Source: Spirochaetia bacterium (GTDB lineage: Bacteria > Spirochaetota > Leptospiria > Turneriellales > JAOUOS01). Taken from it: DNA of 64,000 nt. The notes under the pieces were generated by a model, which had not been told where the DNA came from, ran no database searches, and worked only from the letters and a program-made list of their open reading frames with translations. Shown in pieces: positions 42,523 through 51,284 of this stretch. The stretch spans positions 50,820-114,819 of the forward strand of contig JAOUOT010000011.1 in the NCBI GenBank assembly GCA_029880265.1. The letters run 5' to 3'. How positions within the stretch are numbered: the first letter of the stretch is position 1; each line of letters opens with the position of its first letter. Both the position numbers and the translations under genes were made by a program.

Positions 42523-45500
42523 TCAACCGGCTTTTTTTAAGTTATCTTCTTCATCGACTAAAACTAAAGGCAATATTTCTTCCCGGGTAGTATAGTACTT
42601 TTCTCTGTAATATTTATCTTTCTTTTTAAACACGCTTATTCCGTTTATATCTTCGCTTTCTAATTCTGCGTCTTCGGCTTTTTCGATGCCTCTTAAAGAA
42701 TATTTATCATATTTTACGTTTTTTTTGGTTCCGAACTCTTTCAAAGATTCTTTAACTATTTTTTCGGAAGCAACCGTAACTTCTTCGGGCGTTTCCGCTT
42801 CCGGTAACGCAATCGCCGATTCTTCGGTTGTCTCGACTTCCGTTAAAGCAACCGTCGACTCTTCGGGGGTTTCGACTTCTGGTAAAGCAACCGCAACTTC
42901 TTCGGGAGTTTCAGCTTCAGTTGAAGCAACCGCAGCTTCTTCGGGAGTTTCGACCTGCGACGAAGCAGCCGCCGATTCTTCGGGTGTCTCGACTTCTGCT
43001 AAAGCAACCGCAACTTCTTCGGGAGTTTCGACCTGCGACGAAGCAGCCGCCGATTCTTCGGGTGTCTCGACTTCTGCTAAAGCAACCACCGACTCTTCGG
43101 GGGTTTCGACTTCTGGTAAAGCAACCGCAACTTCTTCGGGAGTTTCAGCTTCTGGTAAAGCAACCGCAACTTCTTCAGGAGTTTCGATTTGCGGCGAAGC
43201 AGACGCCAAATCTTCGGGAGTATCGTCTTCCGTTGAAGTAACCGCTGACTCCTCTGGAGTCTCGACTTCTTTAGATTCTATGACAGGTTCATCTTGTTCT
43301 TCAATTTCTACAATTTTTATATCGGGTATATTTGAAAGTTTAGTTTCTTCGTTTGGTTTTTGAAACAGTTCGTCTTCTACTTCATCAACACAGAGAATCT
43401 TGGCCGGTTCTATCTTGGCTTTTGAAGTTTTTAGAGATTTTTCTTCTTTTGATTTTTCTTTGGTCTTGTCAAATTTTAAAATCTTTTTTTCAAGATCTTC
43501 TTCGGCAAAGAAAACAAAATTCTTATTTTTTGGCTCTGTTTTAATTTCTTTTTTTTCTGTAATTTCTAATATGTTTTCAGACGATTCTTCTTCTTTTGCC
43601 TGCGAGCCTGACTCTTCTGATTCAAAAAACTCAAGCGGAACAATTTCATCGCCTGAATCAATATCTTTTATTTCTATCAAGTCATTTGCTTCTGACTGGG
43701 GCAGTCTTATCTCTTCTTTCTCTATACCCGCTTCGATTACAGCGGATTTAATTTCTTCTTCTTGAGATTCTTCATTTTCTGAAAGTTCGTCAATGATTTC
43801 TTTTACTTCAGATTCATCGTCTTTGGGAAACAAATTGGCCAATGGTATTTCAAGAGGCTTTTTTTTGAGTTCTTTTTCAATTTCAAGGTATTTCTCATTC
43901 GTTATTTCTGAGAGATTATTTATTTCGTCGCTTACTTCTTGTACCGTAAATTTTTCGTCGGGCCATAATTTAGATAATGATATCTCAAGTAACGGATCTT
44001 TTGTCGGCTTTGCCTCTATCTCAGCTTTTTTAGACTCTTTTTTAAATTCTTTTTCATTATTTATTTCATCTTTTTTTTCAATTTCTTCGGTTTCTTTCGT
44101 TTCTTTCGTTTCTTCAATAATTTCAACGACGGGCTCTTTTTTAATTGCAACCTCTTTTTCTGAAAACTTTTCATCAATCGGCGGTTTTATTTTTTTCGCT
44201 GAGGCGCTTTCTGTTTGAACTTCTTTTAAATCTATTACAGGCCTGGCGGGTTCTATTATTTCAACAGCGTCGTCTTCTCGATAGCCCGCGCTTACAAAAA
44301 CTTCAGATACTATTTCTTCTTTTTGATTACGCTTCTTTTTCTTTTCTATCTTTTTTTTTTCAGGCTCTACCGTTACTCGAATTTTTTCTTCAGGCTCTAC
44401 AAACCCGGTTATTACTTTGGCGACAGAACTTTTTTCAGTCGATATTTTTTTTATGGCCTCGGTTAAAGAAGTCGTATTGCCATACTCTTGAGATTCTTCT
44501 GATTTTTCTGATTTTTCTTTGTTCATTATCGCGTCAGCCAGCAAATGTTCAGAGCGTTTTTGATCATCGATATTTTTCACGGGAATTTCTTTGGGCGGCC
44601 GATTTAATTTTTCGGTAAGCATCCCGAGAGCAAAAAGCTCTCTTTGTTTCATCGAATGAGAAAGATCTTGGCTTTTACCTACCAGTTCGATGGTTTTTTG
44701 ATTTAGCTCAATGGCCTCTTTCAAACCGTCTTCAAGCCATGTTTTTTTTGAAAAAGGTTTTTTCACCGTTAACCAAACGCGCAGTTTTTTAATATAATGC
44801 AGACAAAGTATAATAGAGATAAACGAAAAAATGTATAAAAATACTCTGAAAAAATAAAATCCCGCTGAAACAGCAGGGTAAACCAAAAGCACATGAACGT
44901 CTTTTAACTGTCTGCTTAAAAACCTGTACGGATAATCTCTTCCCGCAAGCGGTCCCGTAAAGACAGATCCGCTTTCTAAGGTATACTTTCTAAATTTAAG
45001 AGGGGTAAATTCGGGAGAAATTATTTTATTTTCGGCGTTTATAATAAAACCGTACATACCGTTTCCTAGATTTCCGGCATAGGGTAAATCAGGAAACTTC
45101 CATATATCCCAAAAACCCTGAATATAACCGATGACCTTATTGTCTTTTTCGATTTTTGCCGTAAACCTTTCGGGCGTAACGCTGACCGGCAGTTCTTCTA
45201 ATTCAAATTCAATGGGCGATTTTTTAAATCCGTTTGAGCGCCAGATCAGATTTTTATTTTTATCATAAACCGCCCATTTTAAAATATACTTATATGAATC
45301 AAGACGCTTTACAACTTCATACTTATAAACATCGGCAAAATAACTTTTGGGTTTTGTAAGCCAGCTTATAAGAGCAGGGTCAGATCGCAAATTAAGCAGG
45401 GTATCGACTTTGTTTTTCGGAAGATTCTCAATGTTCTTTTCAAGAGAATCAAGAATATCTTCAGCTTTCAAAAACGCTTCTTCTCTTGCAACGATATCTA

Positions 45501-45747
45501 ATGTTTGCCAAAGAATTTTATCTTTAAATCTCTCTTTGCTTGTATAAACGCGCTCTTCTTTTTCGCCGATTACAGCCAGATAAATAATTTTAGTTTTACC
45601 GCGAACAATTTCGCCGGTATAATATTCAAAAACCGCCGGCAGTTTTTTTTCATGAGCCGCAAATAAATACAAAAATAGAAATCCGCCAACTAATATAGCG
45701 AATCTGAAAAACTTAAATATCTGTCTGCGAATTCTGTAAGATATCAT
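42523..45747 (-). CDS. membrane protein with Glu-rich repeats, unknown function
   Basis: A 1074-residue protein in three parts. Residues 1-320: TM1 (about 15-31), a periplasmic region of about 260 residues with a sensor-like look (L-I-S-W-L-T-K-P-K-S-Y-F and G-Y-I-Q-G-F-W), and TM2 (about 288-312). Residues 325-380: a helical link. From 380 to about 1000 the chain is low-complexity, very rich in Glu, Lys and Ser, and contains thirteen 13-residue repeats at 828-996 (pattern V-E-T-P-E-E-S-A-V-A-L-P-E). The last 75 residues are more ordered. The acidic part would be cytoplasmic if the two helices cross as predicted. No enzyme motif is seen. Confidence 0.75.
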   Translation of the reverse strand: MISYRIRRQIFKFFRFAILVGGFLFLYLFAAHEKKLPAVFEYYTGEIVRGKTKIIYLAVIGEKEERVYTSKERFKDKILWQTLDIVAREEAFLKAEDILDSLEKNIENLPKNKVDTLLNLRSDPALISWLTKPKSYFADVYKYEVVKRLDSYKYILKWAVYDKNKNLIWRSNGFKKSPIEFELEELPVSVTPERFTAKIEKDNKVIGYIQGFWDIWKFPDLPYAGNLGNGMYGFIINAENKIISPEFTPLKFRKYTLESGSVFTGPLAGRDYPYRFLSRQLKDVHVLLVYPAVSAGFYFFRVFLYIFSFISIILCLHYIKKLRVWLTVKKPFSKKTWLEDGLKEAIELNQKTIELVGKSQDLSHSMKQRELFALGMLTEKLNRPPKEIPVKNIDDQKRSEHLLADAIMNKEKSEKSEESQEYGNTTSLTEAIKKISTEKSSVAKVITGFVEPEEKIRVTVEPEKKKIEKKKKRNQKEEIVSEVFVSAGYREDDAVEIIEPARPVIDLKEVQTESASAKKIKPPIDEKFSEKEVAIKKEPVVEIIEETKETKETEEIEKKDEINNEKEFKKESKKAEIEAKPTKDPLLEISLSKLWPDEKFTVQEVSDEINNLSEITNEKYLEIEKELKKKPLEIPLANLFPKDDESEVKEIIDELSENEESQEEEIKSAVIEAGIEKEEIRLPQSEANDLIEIKDIDSGDEIVPLEFFESEESGSQAKEEESSENILEITEKKEIKTEPKNKNFVFFAEEDLEKKILKFDKTKEKSKEEKSLKTSKAKIEPAKILCVDEVEDELFQKPNEETKLSNIPDIKIVEIEEQDEPVIESKEVETPEESAVTSTEDDTPEDLASASPQIETPEEVAVALPEAETPEEVAVALPEVETPEESVVALAEVETPEESAAASSQVETPEEVAVALAEVETPEESAAASSQVETPEEAAVASTEAETPEEVAVALPEVETPEESTVALTEVETTEESAIALPEAETPEEVTVASEKIVKESLKEFGTKKNVKYDKYSLRGIEKAEDAELESEDINGISVFKKKDKYYREKYYTTREEILPLVLVDEEDNLKKAG
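42760..43266 (-). repeat. 39-bp tandem repeats within the coding sequence
   Basis: Thirteen in-frame copies of a 39-base unit encode the repeat T-P-E-E-x-A-V-A-L-x-E with V-E or A-E before it. Some copies are nearly identical over 78 bases (V-E-T-P-E-E-S-A-A-A-S-S-Q with the next unit, given twice), showing recent duplication. Copy number may therefore vary between strains. Confidence 0.9.
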
Positions 45748-45826
45748 TTAATTAAAGCCGGTTTTTTATTAATATCGACAAATAACGCCCTATTCTTGCC
45801 CCGCAAATCAAATTCTTTTAATGCGC

Positions 45827-46936
45827 CTACTGTTTATTTTCTTTTTTTTCTGCGTTTTCTTTGTCTTCCTTGTCTTCTTCTTTGTCTTCTTCAAGCCAGA
45901 ATTCTTCAAGACTTTTCGGCATAGGGTCAAGCTTTTCGCGCGGCAAATTGTATGAAACAGACAAAGAAGCGTACATAGAATTTCCTGAAATATAGGCGGG
46001 CGCATAGGCTCCCGAAAAATCGACGTCTAAACCGCTGATTTTATAGTCCATTCCAAAACCCAAAGCAAAAGCGTTGTCTGAAAATGCGTTTACCAGATAA
46101 CTTCCCCTTAAAAAAACAGCCAGCTTATAAATATGATAAATCATTTCGATGGAACCGCCATAGGTCATATTATCTTGGGCGCCATATTTAAATTGGGGGC
46201 CTGCCGACAAATCAAACTTGTAGTTTAATATATTGCGCATTTTATAATTCAATGCGGCGTTAAATGCCATCGGCAAAGGCGACCCTTCGCTTATAAAAAC
46301 AATATCAGGGCCGGCGTTAGTTAACGCAACAGAACCCCAAAGGCCGCTTTTTCCCCAAAAGGCGGCCTTTTTAAGCGATACGTCAAAAGCGTAACTGTCT
46401 GCCGTATAGGGTCCTATTTTTTGGCGGATGTACTTGACGTTTACCCCTGCCGAAGCTTCCCATGGTAAAAGCAGGGCATAATTTAACAAAACGCACATAT
46501 CGTATAAAGTAAGATTGCCTATACTGTCGCCCAATTCGTCGATATTCTCAAAAGTTCCATAATCTAAATAAATAGCGCCCAGCGAAACGCTCCCCCAGCG
46601 TCTTGGCAAAGTATAGCTTAATGCTAAATTTGTGTAGGTTACAGTTTCAAAAAAAGTGTATACACCCGCGCTGCTCTGCCATTCGGGAAGTTTCTCGTCA
46701 AAAAAAGATAAGACCGCCGCGGGATCTGAAAAGATATTTTCGACGCCAAAAACATCGGCGGGATGACCATAAGCGTATTCTTTCGCGTTATGCGGCAGTT
46801 CCAAAAAATTGGCCCCTGTTGTTACAGAAGAGCCCGATATCGCGTAATTTAATAAAAAATAAACACTTAAAAATAAATATATTTTCTTATTATGCATTTC
46901 TATCATTATATAAGACGAAATAAAAAACCTTTTCAA
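45827..46936 (-). CDS. PorV/PorQ-like outer-membrane protein
   Basis: A barrel-type protein of 369 residues or 356 from the Met at 46897 (M-H-N-K-K-I-Y-L-F-L-S-V), which is the better signal-peptide start. After cleavage near A-I-S-G-S it opens G-A-N-F-L-E-L-P-H-N-A-K-E and V-F-S-D-P-A-A-V-L-like residues (I-F-S-D-P-A-A-V-L), the pattern of the PorV/PorQ group of FadL-type barrels. The rest is alternating amphipathic strands. The tail is a Glu-Lys run (E-E-D-K-E-E-D-K). First gene of the envelope cluster that ends at 38058. Confidence 0.78.
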   Translation of the reverse strand: MKRFFISSYIMIEMHNKKIYLFLSVYFLLNYAISGSSVTTGANFLELPHNAKEYAYGHPADVFGVENIFSDPAAVLSFFDEKLPEWQSSAGVYTFFETVTYTNLALSYTLPRRWGSVSLGAIYLDYGTFENIDELGDSIGNLTLYDMCVLLNYALLLPWEASAGVNVKYIRQKIGPYTADSYAFDVSLKKAAFWGKSGLWGSVALTNAGPDIVFISEGSPLPMAFNAALNYKMRNILNYKFDLSAGPQFKYGAQDNMTYGGSIEMIYHIYKLAVFLRGSYLVNAFSDNAFALGFGMDYKISGLDVDFSGAYAPAYISGNSMYASLSVSYNLPREKLDPMPKSLEEFWLEEDKEEDKEDKENAEKKENKQ

Positions 46937-47035
46937 TCATTATAAGCATAAAAAAGCAAAAACGCCAACCAATACTTCGTCAAAGACGAATTTAATGGCT
47001 TGCGTCTTTATTTTATATTAATTCATATGCAAAGT

Positions 47036-48430
47036 CTATTTTAGACCTTCAAGACAAATTTCGGCTTTTTTAAGTTGAACAGAAAGTTCTTTTTCAGACG
47101 TTGAGCCCGTTCCCTGTTTTCGGTTTATACATTCTGAAATCAATATTACTTTTTTTGAAAGCGTATATTGGCCCAAAACTTCTTTAATTTGACTTTCGTC
47201 AAGAGAGCTTATGTAAATTTTCTTTTTTTCACAATAGGCTACCAGTTTTCCCGTTAATTCATGAGCCTCGCGAAAAGGCAGTTTATGATAACTTACAAGA
47301 TAATCGGCAATATCGGTAGCTTGGGCAAAACCTTTTTCAAGGTTTTCAAGCGCCTTTTCGGGATGAAATTCGACATTTAGCAAAATTTCAGAAACTCCTT
47401 TTATGCCGTATGATACCTGCTTTGCCGTATCAAACAAATATACCTTGTCTTCCTGCAAGTCTCTGTTGTAGGTCAAAGGCAGGCTTTTTAAATTCATTAA
47501 AAGCGCGTTTAAGTTCCCTGTCACTCTTCCCGTTTTGCCGCGCAGTATTTCTGCGATATCGGGATTTTTTTTCTGCGGCATGATAGAAGATCCCGTAGTT
47601 ACCGCGTCGTTCATTGTTATATACTGAAATTCTGACGAATTATAAAGAATCATCTCTTCGCAAAAACGCGAAATATGAATAAAAAGCTTTGCCGCAAAAA
47701 AATGATAGGTCATCTGGTAATCTCTTGACGAAACAGCGTCCATGCTGTTTTCATATAGCTCTGAAAAGCCTAATTTTTTTGCCGCAAATTCTCTATCTAT
47801 GGGATAATTGGCTCCCGCAAGAGCAGCCGCCCCAAGGGGCATCTTATCGCAATCTTTTTCTGCGAATAAAAGAAAATTAATATCGCGAAAAAACATCCAA
47901 AAATATGCCATCAGATAATGGCCCAATAAAACGGGCTGCGCAATTTGCGTATGGGTGTAACCGGGCCAGATTTTTTTCTGGTTTTCTTTGGCTTTTTGAA
48001 ATATATTTTCAAGCAAGTCAATAAGTTCAGACTTCTGGTTTGCGATGACTTCTTTCAGGTACAAATGCGTGTCAACGGCGACCTGATCGTTTCTTGATCT
48101 GCCCGTATGCAGTCTCTTGCCATCGTCGCCAATGATTTCGGTAAGCCTCGTTTCAATATGCGTGTGAATGTCTTCAAGTTCAAACGAATACTCTAGCTTA
48201 TTTTCTTCTATTTCTTTCTCAACCTGAAGAAGACCTTTTTGAATATTTTCAAACTGCCCCTTTTCAATAATATCCTGTTTGGCGAGCATCTCGGCATGGG
48301 CCAAAGAGGCCCGAATGTCTTGCTTATATAAAATTTTATCAAAACTGATTGATTCAGATATCTCGCGGCTTAAATCTGAAAGACTCTTTTCAAAGCGTCC
48401 TCCCCATAATTTCTTTTTATCTTCAGCCAT
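47036..48430 (-). CDS. argH: argininosuccinate lyase
   Basis: Last step of arginine synthesis: splits argininosuccinate to arginine and fumarate. Signature G-S-S-I-M-P-Q-K-K-N-P-D with the catalytic Ser, plus H-T-G-R-S-R-N-D-Q-V-A-V-D and T-H-T-Q-I-A-Q-P-V. Length 464, normal. Starts M-A-E-D-K-K-K-L-W-G-G-R-F. A 52-base palindrome ends 11 bases upstream of its start. No argG or argF nearby. Confidence 0.97.
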   Translation of the reverse strand: MAEDKKKLWGGRFEKSLSDLSREISESISFDKILYKQDIRASLAHAEMLAKQDIIEKGQFENIQKGLLQVEKEIEENKLEYSFELEDIHTHIETRLTEIIGDDGKRLHTGRSRNDQVAVDTHLYLKEVIANQKSELIDLLENIFQKAKENQKKIWPGYTHTQIAQPVLLGHYLMAYFWMFFRDINFLLFAEKDCDKMPLGAAALAGANYPIDREFAAKKLGFSELYENSMDAVSSRDYQMTYHFFAAKLFIHISRFCEEMILYNSSEFQYITMNDAVTTGSSIMPQKKNPDIAEILRGKTGRVTGNLNALLMNLKSLPLTYNRDLQEDKVYLFDTAKQVSYGIKGVSEILLNVEFHPEKALENLEKGFAQATDIADYLVSYHKLPFREAHELTGKLVAYCEKKKIYISSLDESQIKEVLGQYTLSKKVILISECINRKQGTGSTSEKELSVQLKKAEICLEGLK

Positions 48431-48440
48431 ATTCTTTTTT

Positions 48441-48492
48441 GGCGGGTTTTTTTAGCAAACGAGCTTAAGCCCGTTTGCTAAAAAAACCCGCC
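48441..48492. promoter_or_regulatory. large palindrome upstream of argH
   Basis: GGCGGGTTTTTTTAGCAAACG at 48441-48461 is repeated exactly as its reverse complement at 48472-48492, with GCTTAAGC at the centre. In the argH message it would fold into a 21-pair hairpin directly before the start codon, which has no clear Shine-Dalgarno. Possible arginine operator, attenuator or insertion element. Confidence 0.7.
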
Positions 48493-48728
48493 TTTTAAAA
48501 GACAGACGATTGAAAATACACAACCGGTCAAGATTTTATTGATTGCCGTCACGCCTCCATATCAATAATAGAATAAAATATTTTATAAATATTATATTTT
48601 TGTAGATTAAACTATCCTCATCATATATATTTATATTTTTAGAGAATAAAAAAAAATACTATTCAATTTCAGTGAAAATTTATGCATAACATTTTTTATT
48701 CTTCAACCCTAAGAAGGAGGCCTCTTAA

Positions 48729-51284
48729 ATGGTGCATAGAAATTACAAACCCTTAAAAATACGTCCGTATGTTCCCAGTCAGCTTAAACCTCTTTTCGAA
48801 ATTGCCAATAATTTTTCATTTGCCTGGTCTTACAGAATATCTGAAATTTTTCAAAGTATTGATCCTAAATTGTTTAAGAAATGCAAGAATAATCCTTACC
48901 GAATGCTGATGGAAGTCGATAAAAGCGTTTTAGATGAATTAAATTCAAACAAAAGTTTCTTAAAAAGACTCGCCGACGCTTATATTCATTATGAAGTTTA
49001 TTGCAATGAGGGTCTCAATCATAAAGAAATAGCCTTTCCTGACGGGCAGCGTATCGCTTATTTTTGCGCTGAATTCGGTCTTCATGAGTCGTTTCCCAAT
49101 TATTCCGGAGGTCTTGGCGTTCTTGCAGGTGATCATATCAAAACGGCTTCTGATATAAACATGCCGCTTCTTGCCGTGGGCCTTTTATACAGATACGGTT
49201 ATTTCTCTCAGTATTTAAGCGCAGAAGGATGGCAGCAGGAAAAATACTATGTTCTTGATACTTTTTCTGTACCCTTAGAAATTATCTGCGACGATAAGCA
49301 AAATCCCGTTTTAATACCGGTTGACTTCCCGGGCAGAATTGTTTATTTACAGGTATGGAAAGCAAAGATAGGCAATGTTCCCCTTTATCTTTTAGATGCG
49401 AATATTGCCGAAAATTCTTTTGACGACAGAAAAATAACAGATATGCTTTATATCGCAGACAAAGAAATGCGTCTTCAACAGGAGCTTTTACTTGGCATAG
49501 GCGGGGTTCGTTTCTTGAAAAAAATGGGCATAAAAGTTACGACATACCATATGAACGAGGGACATTCGGCGTTTTCGGCCCTTGAAAGAATGCGTTGTTT
49601 TATGGCGGAACGCAAACTAAGCTTTAATCAGGCTCTAGAGCTTGTTAAATCAAGCGCTCTTTTTACCACGCATACCTCGGTGCCCGCCGGCAATGAACAA
49701 TTCTCTGACGAGCTTTTAGAAAAATACCTTTCTCCGTTGATAAAAACTCTGGGTATCGATATGCATAAATTTCTAAATTTCGGGAAGGTTCACGAAGAAA
49801 AAGGGGAAAGCTTTGGCATGACGCCCTTTTCAATACGTATTGCCGCCTACACAAACGGCGTCAGCAAATTACACGGTTATGTTTCAAGGAACTTATGGAA
49901 AGATATCTGGAAAGAACTTTTTCTCGACGAAATACCCATAGATCATATAACAAACGGAGTGCATGTTCCTACATGGTTATCTGACGAATTCAGCAGACTC
50001 TTTTTTCGCTATGTCGACCCAGACTGGATAAGCAAAATTGGCGATCCAAAAATGTGGGAGCGCATTGAAGATATTCCGGCAAATGAATTATGGAAGTCTC
50101 AGGAAAGACTTAAAGACAGGCTGATTGCTTTTGTAAGAAAAAGAATCAGACACGCGCTAATAGAGCTTCATGTTACCGCCGAAGAAATACAAGATTCTGA
50201 AAATCTTCTTAACGTAGACGCTTTAACAATCGGTTTTGCCAGAAGATTCGCGACTTATAAAAGGGCCAACCTTTTATTTAAAGACAAAGAACGCTTAAAA
50301 AAGATCATGGCCGATAAAAGCAGACCCGTTCAGTTTATTTTTGCGGGGAAGGCGCATCCGGCAGATAAAGAAGGGAAAAAACTGATTCAGGAAATTATAC
50401 AGCTTGCCCGCGAAGAAGGCTTTAAAAACCGCCTGGTCTTTATTGAAGACTATGATCTTGAAATTGCCAGATATCTGGTACAGGGCGTTGACGTATGGCT
50501 TAATACGCCGAGACGCCCCGACGAAGCCTGCGGCACCAGCGGCATGAAAGTGGGCATAAACGGCGGAGTCAATCTTTCGGTGGCCGACGGCTGGTGGGAC
50601 GAAGCGTACGCGAACGATATCGGCTATACAATAGGCAAAGGCGAAGAGTATGAAGATCATGAATATCAGGATTTCGTCGAAAGTCAGGCTCTTTATGATA
50701 TACTTGAAAACAGCGTAATACCGGCATACTACAATAGAGGCGTAGACAATCTGCCAAAGGCATGGATAGCCAAAATAAAGCAGTCTCTGAAATATTGTAT
50801 CGCGAATTTTAATTCAGAAAGAATGCTTAAAGAGTACGCCGAAAAATACTATAATCCGGCGAGCGTTAGACATTTAAAACATATTCAAGATAATTTCTTA
50901 CAATTAAAAGAATATGAATCATGGTTAAGCATTATTCAAAAATTCTGGGATAAAATAGAAATTGTAGATTACGGCTCAAAAGATAACCAGGAATCTTTTA
51001 ACATGGGAGATAATCCTGAATTTTTATGCAAAATCAAGCTGGGAGAGTTAAAAGAAAAAGATATCAAGGTATCTCTTTTTTACGGTAAAGAAGAAAAAGA
51101 CGGAAAAATTCTTTTCGACAAATCTGACGAACTAGACTTCGCAAGAAAAGAAAACGATGTAAGCGTTTTTTCTAAAAAAATTACGCTAAAAAAAGGCGGT
51201 AAGTTTTTTTATACCGTACAGGTTCTGCCGAATCACCCCATGAGAAGCCGCCCCCTTGAACCCGGATACATTAAATGGGCCTAA
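48729..51284 (+). CDS. glgP: alpha-glucan phosphorylase
   Basis: Phosphorolysis of storage alpha-1,4-glucan to glucose-1-phosphate. The 851-residue chain belongs to the group with an N-terminal DUF3417-like region (L-K-P-L-F-E-I-A-N-N-F-S-F-A-W), then the GT35 catalytic domain: A-Y-F-C-A-E-F-G-L, Y-S-G-G-L-G-V-L-A-G-D-H, T-Y-H-M-N-E-G-H-S-A, and P-D-E-A-C-G-T-S-G-M-K near residue 600. The last 100 residues are a beta-rich add-on. Strong Shine-Dalgarno AAGGAGG. Upstream 236 bases are AT-rich and without a gene. Its stop overlaps the stop of convergent malQ. Confidence 0.95.
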   Translation: MVHRNYKPLKIRPYVPSQLKPLFEIANNFSFAWSYRISEIFQSIDPKLFKKCKNNPYRMLMEVDKSVLDELNSNKSFLKRLADAYIHYEVYCNEGLNHKEIAFPDGQRIAYFCAEFGLHESFPNYSGGLGVLAGDHIKTASDINMPLLAVGLLYRYGYFSQYLSAEGWQQEKYYVLDTFSVPLEIICDDKQNPVLIPVDFPGRIVYLQVWKAKIGNVPLYLLDANIAENSFDDRKITDMLYIADKEMRLQQELLLGIGGVRFLKKMGIKVTTYHMNEGHSAFSALERMRCFMAERKLSFNQALELVKSSALFTTHTSVPAGNEQFSDELLEKYLSPLIKTLGIDMHKFLNFGKVHEEKGESFGMTPFSIRIAAYTNGVSKLHGYVSRNLWKDIWKELFLDEIPIDHITNGVHVPTWLSDEFSRLFFRYVDPDWISKIGDPKMWERIEDIPANELWKSQERLKDRLIAFVRKRIRHALIELHVTAEEIQDSENLLNVDALTIGFARRFATYKRANLLFKDKERLKKIMADKSRPVQFIFAGKAHPADKEGKKLIQEIIQLAREEGFKNRLVFIEDYDLEIARYLVQGVDVWLNTPRRPDEACGTSGMKVGINGGVNLSVADGWWDEAYANDIGYTIGKGEEYEDHEYQDFVESQALYDILENSVIPAYYNRGVDNLPKAWIAKIKQSLKYCIANFNSERMLKEYAEKYYNPASVRHLKHIQDNFLQLKEYESWLSIIQKFWDKIEIVDYGSKDNQESFNMGDNPEFLCKIKLGELKEKDIKVSLFYGKEEKDGKILFDKSDELDFARKENDVSVFSKKITLKKGGKFFYTVQVLPNHPMRSRPLEPGYIKWA

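Noticed and set aside
42760..43266. Regular 39-bp repeats as a possible CRISPR array
   Set aside because: The units are head to tail without unique spacers, and are in frame within a long gene.
42686..43363. 225-codon open frame antisense to the Glu-rich gene, full of Ser-Gly-Val-Ser repeats
   Set aside because: It mirrors the 39-bp coding repeat on the other strand; the repeat keeps several frames open. The minus-strand frame is longer and has membrane helices.
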